64,000 bases of DNA, taken from the NCBI RefSeq assembly GCF_014207435.1, contig NZ_JACHGH010000013.1, positions 39,541 to 103,540 of the forward strand, read 5' to 3'. The translations under genes and the position numbers were made by a program. The notes under the pieces were generated by a model. The model saw only the letters and a program-made list of their open reading frames with translations. It was not told the DNA's origin and made no database searches. Below are positions 57,415 to 64,000 of this stretch, one piece after another (the first letter of the stretch is position 1; every line of letters starts with the position of its first letter). The DNA comes from Salirhabdus euzebyi. GTDB taxonomy: Bacteria > Bacillota > Bacilli > Bacillales > Alkalibacillaceae.

Positions 57415-59370
57415 TTAAATAGTACTATTTTGACGATTCTTTACCCAATTAATTAGTCCGCCTTGTAGCATAATATCAATTTGTCTAGGGGACAATGCAT
57501 GCTTAACTTTTATGTCTACATTTTTATCTTCCACACGAACAGAAAATTCATTGCTTTGCTTTATCTTGTCTCTTAAATCTTTAAATTGGAGAACGTCTCC
57601 CTGTTCAAGTTTGTTGTAGTCTTCCTCGCTGGCAAAGGTTAATGGTAATACCCCAAAATTAACGAGGTTCTGCCAGTGGATACGTGCAAAGTCCTTCACG
57701 AGGGCGACTCTTAATCCTAAATAACGCGGAGCTAAAGCAGCATGTTCACGGCTAGACCCTTGGCCATAGTTGAATCCACCGACTACTGCGTGACCACCTT
57801 TATTACGTGTAGCCATCCCTCGTTGATAATAAGTATCATCAATAATTTCAAACGTAAATTTACTTATTTCTGGCAAGTTGCTTCGGAATGGGAGTACGCG
57901 TGCACCACCTGCTAAAATTTCATCCGTTGATATGTTGTCGCCCATTTTTAATAAGATAGGAAGAGTAAGTTCATCAGGTAGTACATCCATTTCAGGTATA
58001 GAGGCAATGTTAGGTCCTTTATAAAGCTCTACATTTTTGGCATCTTCTGGTGATAATGGCTTATCAAGTAGTTGATCATCAATAGTTGAATTTTTAGGGT
58101 TTTTCACCTTTGGATATTTCATATTTAACGTTCTAGGATCTGTTATTTTTCCTGTTAATGCAGATGCTGCTGCAGTTTCCGGACCACACAAAAACACACT
58201 ATCTTCTTTCGTACCAGAACGACCTGGGAAGTTTCTCGGTGTAGTACGAAGGCTATTCCTACCGGTAGCAGGGGCCTGCCCCATTCCAATACATCCATTA
58301 CATCCAGCTTGGTGGAGACGAGCTCCCGATTGTAATAAATTTGCGATATGTCCTTCCTTTACAAGATCCATTAACATTTGCCTAGAAGTAGGGTTTATAT
58401 CAAAGGAAACACCGTCAGCAATATGTTTCCCTTTGACAATTTCGGAAGCTATTGCAAAATCCCTAAAACCAGGATTAGCTGAAGACCCTAGATAAGATTG
58501 ATATATTGGCTCCCCGGCTATTTCCTTTACGGGTACTACGTTGCCAGGACTAGAAGGTTTGGCAACCATTGGCTCTATTTCGGACAAATTGATTTCTTCA
58601 TGCAAATCATAGTCAGCTCCACGATCTGCTACTAGTTTCATCCAATCATCTTCTCGTCCTTGGTCTTTCAAAAAGCGTTTGATTTCCCCATCCGATGGAA
58701 AAACAGTTCCTGTTGCACCGAGTTCAGCCCCCATGTTGGCGATAACGTGACGGTCCATTGCATCTAAGCTTTTTAATCCAGGACCATAATATTCTATTAC
58801 GGTACCAACGCCACCTTTTACATCATACCGACGCAACAGTTCTAAAATAACATCCTTTGCACCAACCCATTCAGGTAGCTCCCCAGTTAGCTTAATTCCC
58901 CAAACTTTTGGCATTTTCACATAAAATGGCTCCCCGGCAATTGCCATGGCGACATCAATACCACCTGCACCCATTGCAAGCATACCCATACATCCATTCG
59001 CACAAGTATGACTATCTGAGCCGAGTAATGTCTTACCTGGTTTCGCTAATCGTTGCATGTGAACGGGATGACTTACACCGTTCCCGGGGCGGCTATAATA
59101 AAGTCCAAACCTTCTCGTTGCACTTTGTAAAAACAGATGATCATCAGGATTTTTACTATCTACTTGAATAAGGTTATGATCGACATATTGAGCTGAAGCC
59201 TCCGTTTTTGCATAATTTAATCCCATTGCTTCAAGCTCTAGCATCACCATTGTACCTGTTGCATCCTGTGTTAAGGTTTGATCAATTTTTAACCCAATTT
59301 CTTCTCCTGGTTTCATCTCTCCTGAAACGAGGTGATCCTTAATCAATTTTTGGGTTACATTTAACGCCAT
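57415..59370 (-). CDS. Aconitate hydratase, Aquifex-type
   Basis: This 651-residue enzyme interconverts citrate and isocitrate. It belongs to the shorter aconitase subfamily (Aquifex type), not the ~900-residue AcnA/CitB of Bacillus. Iron-sulfur cluster residues are present: C in GSDSHTCANGCMGM, and the CxxC in HQAGCNGCIGMGQ. The swivelling domain contains YGQGSSREHAALAPRYLG. TAGGAGG precedes the ATG. It is monocistronic on the minus strand. Together with the unusual isocitrate dehydrogenase at 31.5 kb it gives a second, non-standard citrate-to-2-oxoglutarate branch. Confidence 0.92.
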   Translation of the reverse strand: MALNVTQKLIKDHLVSGEMKPGEEIGLKIDQTLTQDATGTMVMLELEAMGLNYAKTEASAQYVDHNLIQVDSKNPDDHLFLQSATRRFGLYYSRPGNGVSHPVHMQRLAKPGKTLLGSDSHTCANGCMGMLAMGAGGIDVAMAIAGEPFYVKMPKVWGIKLTGELPEWVGAKDVILELLRRYDVKGGVGTVIEYYGPGLKSLDAMDRHVIANMGAELGATGTVFPSDGEIKRFLKDQGREDDWMKLVADRGADYDLHEEINLSEIEPMVAKPSSPGNVVPVKEIAGEPIYQSYLGSSANPGFRDFAIASEIVKGKHIADGVSFDINPTSRQMLMDLVKEGHIANLLQSGARLHQAGCNGCIGMGQAPATGRNSLRTTPRNFPGRSGTKEDSVFLCGPETAAASALTGKITDPRTLNMKYPKVKNPKNSTIDDQLLDKPLSPEDAKNVELYKGPNIASIPEMDVLPDELTLPILLKMGDNISTDEILAGGARVLPFRSNLPEISKFTFEIIDDTYYQRGMATRNKGGHAVVGGFNYGQGSSREHAALAPRYLGLRVALVKDFARIHWQNLVNFGVLPLTFASEEDYNKLEQGDVLQFKDLRDKIKQSNEFSVRVEDKNVDIKVKHALSPRQIDIMLQGGLINWVKNRQNSTI

Positions 59371-59554
59371 GTAATTACCTCCTAGGTGTAATTTTTACCG
59401 TTTTATAAGTACTCCATATAGCTTATGAAAAAAAATTGTTTTTTAACATAAAAAATATACGTTTGATAACGGGGTATGTATTCTATTCATGACACGGTAT
59501 AATCTGCTACTATGAATAGTAAGCAGAAAAAACGGATGAGAGAGGATTGTGAAG

Positions 59555-60541
59555 ATGATACGCTTCGGAGTTATTGGGACCAACTGGATAACAACAAGAT
59601 TCCTCGATGCAGCAAGTAATATAGAAGATTTTTCATTGGTTGCTGTTTATTCAAGAACAGAACAAAAAGCAGAAGAGTTTGCGGAAAAGCATGGAGCTAC
59701 TTTGACCTTTACTAGTATAGAAAAATTTGCAGCAAGTAAAGAAATAGATGCGGTTTACATTGCGAGTCCAAATTCTTTCCATGCCGAACAAGCGATAATT
59801 TGTATGAATGCTGGTAAGCATGTCATGTGTGAAAAACCGTTAGCTTCTAACGTGAAAGAAGTAGTGAAAATGGTTGAGGCAGCTAAGAAGAATGGTGTTT
59901 TGTTAATGGAAGCTCTTAAGACAAGTTTTCTTCCAAACTTTATAAGTATTCAGGATAATTTACATAAAATTGGAAAAGTGAGACGATTTTTTGCAAGCTA
60001 CTGTCAGTATTCTTCCAGGTATGATGCTTATAAACAAGGGACTGTGTTAAATGCTTTTAATCCAAAGTTTTCAAATGGAGCTCTAATGGATATTGGGGTT
60101 TACTGTATATATCCACTAGTTGTATTGTTTGGAGAACCAAAAAGTATAAAGGCAAATGGGATAATGCTGAGTTCAGGTGTGGATGGTGAAGGAAGTGTCT
60201 TGCTACAGTATGAGGAGATGGATGCTATTATTATGTATTCAAAAATAGCTGATTCCTATGTATCTTCAGAAATACAAGGGGAAGATGGAAATATCATCAT
60301 TGATCAAATTAATAACCTTGGGAAGGTCGAAATAAAATACCGGGATGGAAGGGTAGAGGATATTACACAAACTCAGCATGACAATACGATGTTTTATGAA
60401 GCGAAAGAGTTTATCGATTTAATAAAACATCACAAAACAGAATCTACACGTAATTCATTTAACCATTCTCTCCTGACAGCTAAAATATCTGAACAAGTTC
60501 GAAAGCAGAATGGAATTGTGTATCCTGCTGATCTTGACTAA
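59555..60541 (+). CDS. Gfo/Idh/MocA family oxidoreductase
   Basis: This protein of about 328 residues has an N-terminal Rossmann fold (MIRFGVIGTNWITTRFLDAA) and the family CEKPLASN motif with its catalytic Lys. The substrate is likely a sugar or polyol, not readable from the sequence. The ATG at 59555 is preferred; the GTG six bases earlier is too close to GAGAGG. A strong bidirectional terminator separates it from the convergent sinR. Confidence 0.9.
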   Translation: MIRFGVIGTNWITTRFLDAASNIEDFSLVAVYSRTEQKAEEFAEKHGATLTFTSIEKFAASKEIDAVYIASPNSFHAEQAIICMNAGKHVMCEKPLASNVKEVVKMVEAAKKNGVLLMEALKTSFLPNFISIQDNLHKIGKVRRFFASYCQYSSRYDAYKQGTVLNAFNPKFSNGALMDIGVYCIYPLVVLFGEPKSIKANGIMLSSGVDGEGSVLLQYEEMDAIIMYSKIADSYVSSEIQGEDGNIIIDQINNLGKVEIKYRDGRVEDITQTQHDNTMFYEAKEFIDLIKHHKTESTRNSFNHSLLTAKISEQVRKQNGIVYPADLD

Positions 60542-60545
60542 AACG

Positions 60546-60583
60546 AAACAAAGCTAGGTCTTATTTGGACCTAGCTTTGTTTT
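60546..60583. terminator. Bidirectional terminator between oxidoreductase and sinR
   Basis: The stem AACAAAGCTAGGTC / GACCTAGCTTTGTT with a short loop is followed by T runs. Confidence 0.9.
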
Positions 60584-60912
60584 TACTTGTTTTGGAGCTT
60601 CCATTTATTGAACTCTAAAAACTCTTTAAATTCATCCTTTGAAACACCTGAATTCATCGCTTCTTGAACTAGATTAACCCACTCAGTATCTAGCATGTCA
60701 TTATCAGATACTTTCGTGCTGTCATAAAGAAAAGTATTTACAGAAACACCTAAAACCGAGGATATCTTTTCTAAGAACTGAATAGAAGGATTTGATTGGA
60801 GGTTGCGTTCAATAGAACTTAAATAGGATTTGGCAACTCCTGCTTCTTCCGCTAACTCAGACAAAGACATTTTTTTCTGTAAACGAAGCTGTTTAATACG
60901 TTCTCCGATCAT
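60583..60912 (-). CDS. sinR: Biofilm master repressor SinR
   Basis: This 109-residue repressor matches B. subtilis SinR along its length. The N-terminal HTH (about 5-60) reads IGERIKQLRLQKKMSLSELAEEAGVAKSYLSSIERN, and the C-terminal SinI-binding/tetramerisation part reads LDTEWVNLVQEAMNSGVSKDEFKEFLEFNKWK. SinR represses matrix genes. The ATG at 60912 follows AAGGAAGG; a GTG three codons earlier falls within that site. It lies 86 bases downstream of sinI, as in B. subtilis. Confidence 0.95.
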   Translation of the reverse strand: MIGERIKQLRLQKKMSLSELAEEAGVAKSYLSSIERNLQSNPSIQFLEKISSVLGVSVNTFLYDSTKVSDNDMLDTEWVNLVQEAMNSGVSKDEFKEFLEFNKWKLQNK

Positions 60913-60998
60913 GTTCTTCACCTTCCTTGTCCTGATAATTATAACATATACAGAAGGTTTTGTTTTGTATGAAGAACATTTTTGCGAAAAATAATCGT

Positions 60999-61139
60999 TT
61001 AGTCCTGGTAACTGCTTCTAGCTGTTCTTTTTTCGACGAAGAAGACTTTAATTTCCTCCTCACTTATTCCCATACGCAACGCCTCCAAAATAAGTACAAC
61101 CCACTCCTGATCTAAGGACTCTCTCACCTTTTGCTCCAC
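60999..61139 (-). CDS. sinI: SinI anti-repressor
   Basis: This 46-residue protein starts at GTG 61139 behind AGGAGGGG and reads ESLDQEWVVLILEALRMGIS then EEEIKVFFVEKRTARSSYQD. It matches SinI and the SinI-like helices of SinR (LDxEWVxLIxEAxxxGIS), the part that pairs with SinR and disables it. It is slightly shorter than B. subtilis SinI (57). It is followed by sinR. The upstream leader carries a cyclic-di-GMP-I riboswitch, and the ribosome binding site is held in the loop of a small hairpin (61141-61160). Confidence 0.88.
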   Translation of the reverse strand: MEQKVRESLDQEWVVLILEALRMGISEEEIKVFFVEKRTARSSYQD

Positions 61140-61140
61140 T

Positions 61141-61160
61141 GTATTCCCCTCCTAAAATAC
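61141..61160 (-). promoter_or_regulatory. Hairpin holding the sinI ribosome binding site
   Basis: GUAUU and AAUAC pair around a ten-base loop that contains AGGAGGGG, directly after the riboswitch aptamer and one base before the GTG. This is the likely expression platform, acting on translation. Upstream of the aptamer, 61260-61653 shows no gene I can support. Confidence 0.6.
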
Positions 61161-61164
61161 AAGT

Positions 61165-61258
61165 GCATATCAGGCAGTCCAGCCATCCTAGTTGTAAAAC
61201 CTTAGACCTGTGACTTTGCGTCCCTATTTTTCAATAGGTTTGCCCTTAACTGCTTCAC
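61165..61258 (-). ncRNA. Cyclic-di-GMP-I (GEMM-I) riboswitch upstream of sinI
   Basis: Read on the minus strand: GGGCAAACC (61237-61245), a five-base-pair stem CTATT/AATAG closed by a GAAA tetraloop (61224-61237), GGGACGCAAAG (61214-61224), GGTCTAAGG (61200-61208) as tetraloop-receptor side, and GGATGGCTGGACTGCC (61173-61188). These are the hallmark blocks of the GEMM-I aptamer in the right order and spacing. An outer AAGTG/CACTT pairing closes the domain. It ends about 25 bases before the sinI start. Confidence 0.93.
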
Positions 61259-61653
61259 TTCAATAAATAATTGAAAACAGTTTTATCTATGTATCTGTTT
61301 GTTTCACTTAGTATATATAAAAGCAGGGGAGCATTGTGCAGAAGTATGTCGATTGATAAAAGTCAAATTCTTACAAGAAAAGGTTGTCCTAAAATTGTAA
61401 AAATGTGGTTTTTAAGTAAATTTCTTAAAAAGTACTCCGTATTGGTATCAAATAATTACTATTGTTATTTTCTTTAGAAAAAATAGAGACAATAAACTGC
61501 CGAATTAACAGAAAATTACAATAATTTGTCGATAAGTTTTTAGAAAAATACCCTAATAAAATGTTTAAATGTATAGTTATATCTTTTCTTATAAGAATTT
61601 TTCATGTTTTAATGAAAGAAAGGATACTTATAGAGGAGAAAGTGGGAAGGAAT

Positions 61654-62826
61654 ATGTTAAAACTCATTAAAAATGGACAAGTTTATGCACCTGAATACTT
61701 AGGGGTAAAGGATTTACTTTTAATCGGTAGCAAAATAGGGCATATAGAGGATCGAATAACTGTTCCAAATAATTTTGTGAATATAGAAGTTATTGATGCA
61801 AAGGGGAAAATTGTAGTTCCTGGTTTTATTGATTCACATGTACATATTACAGGGGGTGGTGGTGAAGGAAGCTATAAAACTCGGACCCCCGAATTACAAT
61901 TATCCGATGCAACATTGAGCGGTGTAACGACCATAGTAGGTGTTATTGGTACAGACGGCACAACAAGGACAATGACAAACTTAGTGGCTAAGGCAAGAGC
62001 GTTGTCGGAAGAGGGGATCACCTGTTATGCCCATACTGGTTCCTATCAAGTACCTGTCAAAACCCTTACAGGAAGTATTGAAGACGATATCATTTTAATT
62101 GACCTCATTATTGGATGCGGAGAAATTGCAATTGCTGATCACAGGTCATCTCAACCAACAGTTGAAGAGTTTGCGAGACTTGCCTCACAAGCACGTGTCG
62201 GAGGGATGTTATCTGGTAAAGCAGGCGTCATTAATGTTCATGTTGGGGGAGGTGAAAGCTGTTTATCGTTATTAGAGGAAGTGGTAAATACTACAGATAT
62301 TCCAATTAAACAGTTTCATCCCACACATATAAATAGAAATGAAAGGCTACTTGAAGCAGGCCTACAATATGCAAAAAAGGGTGGATATGTAGATTTCACA
62401 ACAAGTACAATACCAAAAGGATTAGATACCTCAACCGTGAAAAGCAGCAAGGCGTTAAAAAGAATGTTGGCAGAAGGTGTTTCTATCGATCAGGTGACAT
62501 TTACTTCCGATGCACAAGGTAGCCTGCCTGATTTTGATGAACAGGGAAATTTTATTGGATTGAAGGTTGCAAAAATAAATAGTCTATTTGAAGAAGTGCG
62601 CGACGCCATAATACAGGAGCATATTCCAATTGAACAAGCTATTCAGGTTGTTACAAAAAATCCAGCAGCCATATTAAAGCTTAGCCAAAAAGGCCAAATT
62701 AAAACGGGATTAGATGCAGATGTTGTTTTATTAGATGAAAATCTACTAAACATTGATACAGTAATTGCCAAAGGGCAAGTAATGGTCCAAAATGGAAAGG
62801 CAGTAGTAAAGGGAACATTTGAATAA
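61654..62826 (+). CDS. iadA: Isoaspartyl dipeptidase IadA
   Basis: This 390-residue amidohydrolase removes isoaspartyl residues from dipeptides, clearing damaged peptides. The metal-binding start is GFIDSHVHITGGGGE, then ADHRSSQP, FHPTHINRN and TFTSDAQGSLP with the late Asp. The length equals E. coli IadA (390). The ATG at 61654 follows GTGGGAAGG; the open frame further upstream is A/T-rich and not part of the family. It is followed by a terminator at 62859. Confidence 0.93.
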   Translation: MLKLIKNGQVYAPEYLGVKDLLLIGSKIGHIEDRITVPNNFVNIEVIDAKGKIVVPGFIDSHVHITGGGGEGSYKTRTPELQLSDATLSGVTTIVGVIGTDGTTRTMTNLVAKARALSEEGITCYAHTGSYQVPVKTLTGSIEDDIILIDLIIGCGEIAIADHRSSQPTVEEFARLASQARVGGMLSGKAGVINVHVGGGESCLSLLEEVVNTTDIPIKQFHPTHINRNERLLEAGLQYAKKGGYVDFTTSTIPKGLDTSTVKSSKALKRMLAEGVSIDQVTFTSDAQGSLPDFDEQGNFIGLKVAKINSLFEEVRDAIIQEHIPIEQAIQVVTKNPAAILKLSQKGQIKTGLDADVVLLDENLLNIDTVIAKGQVMVQNGKAVVKGTFE

Positions 62827-62858
62827 TCATGGGTTTATGTAATATACTAGATTAATTG

Positions 62859-62890
62859 AAAAAAGCGAACCTCATCGGTTTGCTTTTTTA
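62859..62890 (+). terminator. Terminator after iadA
   Basis: AAAAAGCGAACC and GGTTTGCTTTTT flank a five-base loop. Confidence 0.85.
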
Positions 62891-62947
62891 CTTTAGCAAT
62901 GCAAAACTAGTAATGGAGCGACCTAGTTTGTAAAGTAGGTGTTTAAA

Positions 62948-63877
62948 ATGTTCAAATCATATGTATTATTACTTATTACCGTTATTATATTTGCTGGGAA
63001 TTTATTAGTAGGAAGAGCGATAAATGACTTGCCTGCCTTTACTATTACATTTTTTAGATGTTTTATTGCCTTATTGATTATACTACCTTTTGGAATAAAG
63101 CAACTAAAAGCAAAGCGTGAACTGTTTAAAAAGGAATGGAAACCGCTTATCGGAATGGGATTTACAGGCATTATATTATTCAACCTTCTTGTCTACAGTT
63201 CATTAGTTTATACGACATCAACAAATGCAGCGATTGTTGAAACAACTGCTCCAATATTCACCATCATTATTGGTGCTCTCTTTTTGAAGGAACGGTTAAA
63301 CAAGTTGCAATATTTCGGGATGGTACTATCTTTAACCGGTGCAATATGGGTCATAACAAAGGGTTCATGGCAAGTGATTACTGGGCTGCAATTCAATATT
63401 GGCGATATTATTATGTTAGTCGCTATGTTGATGTGGTCAATATATTCGATTCTCGTAAAGGAGCATAACAGCAAATATCCTGCATATGGTGGGCTGACCA
63501 TCATGCTTAGTTTGGCTGTTGTTGTTTTGTTTCCTTTTGCCTTAGTGGAATGGCTTCGCGGGATAGAAAGTTTATTTACACTTGAGAAAATATTAGGACT
63601 CTTATATTTGGGAATATTTCCTTCTATTATTGCGCTTATGTTCTGGAATAAAGGCGTTCAAGACATCGGGCCATCTCGTGCATCCATATTTTTAAATTTG
63701 CTCCCAGTCTTTACGATTATTGGAGCGGTATTATTCCTTGGGGAAAAAGTTATTTGGGCGCAGCTATTTGGTGGTTTCCTTGTTATAACAGGGGTTATCT
63801 TGTCCACAAGAGGAAAGGGTAAACGAAAAGATGTTATGCAGGAGGAAAAATTAACAGATAAAAGTATAAAGGTTTGA
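62948..63877 (+). CDS. EamA/DMT family transporter
   Basis: This protein of about 309 residues has ten hydrophobic helices in two EamA repeats (first FAGNLLVGRAINDLPAFTITFFRCF, second WSIYSILVKEHNSKYPAYG). DMT proteins export or import small metabolites such as amino acids; the substrate is not known. The ATG at 62948 is preferred because TAGGTG lies about seven bases upstream. A terminator follows at 63918. Confidence 0.88.
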   Translation: MFKSYVLLLITVIIFAGNLLVGRAINDLPAFTITFFRCFIALLIILPFGIKQLKAKRELFKKEWKPLIGMGFTGIILFNLLVYSSLVYTTSTNAAIVETTAPIFTIIIGALFLKERLNKLQYFGMVLSLTGAIWVITKGSWQVITGLQFNIGDIIMLVAMLMWSIYSILVKEHNSKYPAYGGLTIMLSLAVVVLFPFALVEWLRGIESLFTLEKILGLLYLGIFPSIIALMFWNKGVQDIGPSRASIFLNLLPVFTIIGAVLFLGEKVIWAQLFGGFLVITGVILSTRGKGKRKDVMQEEKLTDKSIKV

Positions 63878-63917
63878 TTGAACAATGTAAAAAAAGAGGA
63901 TGGCTACATTGAACTGT

Positions 63918-63965
63918 AACCCGGAAAGCGGACACTGATAAAAAGTGCCCTTTCCGGGTTTTTGT
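63918..63965 (+). terminator. Terminator after the EamA gene
   Basis: AACCCGGAAAG and CTTTCCGGGTT flank a loop of about 21 bases and are followed by a T run. Confidence 0.8.
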
Positions 63966-64000
63966 GTTTCAATATAATTAATAAAAATGGGCGGAGGACT

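Noticed and set aside
61271..61477. A 68-codon open frame upstream of iadA
   Set aside because: It has no ribosome binding site, odd composition (many Tyr, Ser, Lys) and no family resemblance; it looks like chance A/T-rich sequence.
61561..61653. N-terminal extension of iadA
   Set aside because: The family starts at the ATG at 61654, which has a good ribosome binding site; the extension is unlike IadA.

Overview
The window looks like the chromosome of a low-GC, endospore-forming Bacillaceae bacterium. Evidence: the first 24 kb follow the Bacillus subtilis order yerA-yerB-yerC / pcrB-pcrA-ligA-yerH(camS) / rocA-putP / gatCAB / dgkB-rlmCD; there is a CotX-type spore coat gene, a SinI/SinR pair, two T-box leaders, AGGAGG-type ribosome binding sites, and many GTG and TTG starts. 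I see no rRNA, tRNA, CRISPR array, transposase or prophage.

Layout. 0-10.8 kb: partial adenine deaminase-like gene, yerB, yerC, a T-box controlled glyS on the minus strand, then pcrB-pcrA-ligA-camS. 10.9-17.5 kb: proline use (rocA; putP with a tiny overlapping membrane ORF) and the glyoxylate shunt (malate synthase, isocitrate lyase). 17.9-24 kb: gatCAB, dgkB, rlmCD. 24-31.5 kb: two small unknown genes, a Fur-boxed YclNOPQ-like siderophore ABC transporter flanked by an intact and a decayed copy of one HTH gene, a divergent HTH/VWA pair and a GNAT. 31.5-38.2 kb: unusual isocitrate dehydrogenase, small membrane proteins, a D-amino-acid enzyme pair and a NaChBac-type sodium channel with a small HTH partner. 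38.3-42.4 kb: a compact signalling cluster EAL - MCP - KaiC-like ATPase - LuxR regulator. 42.4-46.8 kb: small proteins, PepV, an ArsR-like regulator and a GNAT. 46.9-51.6 kb: T-box controlled operon of a DUF62 SAM-cleaving enzyme and a full ECF transporter. 51.8-57.4 kb: spore coat pair, palindromic repeats, VanZ, and a patch of small genes of which four are frameshifted. 57.4-64 kb: Aquifex-type aconitase, a Gfo/Idh/MocA oxidoreductase, sinI-sinR on the minus strand, isoaspartyl dipeptidase and an EamA transporter.

The strongest unexpected signal is a cyclic-di-GMP-I riboswitch on the minus strand (about 61165-61258) directly upstream of a 46-codon sinI. It would place the SinI/SinR biofilm switch under direct c-di-GMP control. 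The same window encodes an EAL phosphodiesterase inside the MCP/KaiC/LuxR cluster. Other notable items are an isocitrate dehydrogenase with NAD-type coenzyme residues next to a non-standard aconitase, a ~105-bp repeat family whose outer arms co-vary (three copies), a 94-bp repeat present twice, and several very small genes.
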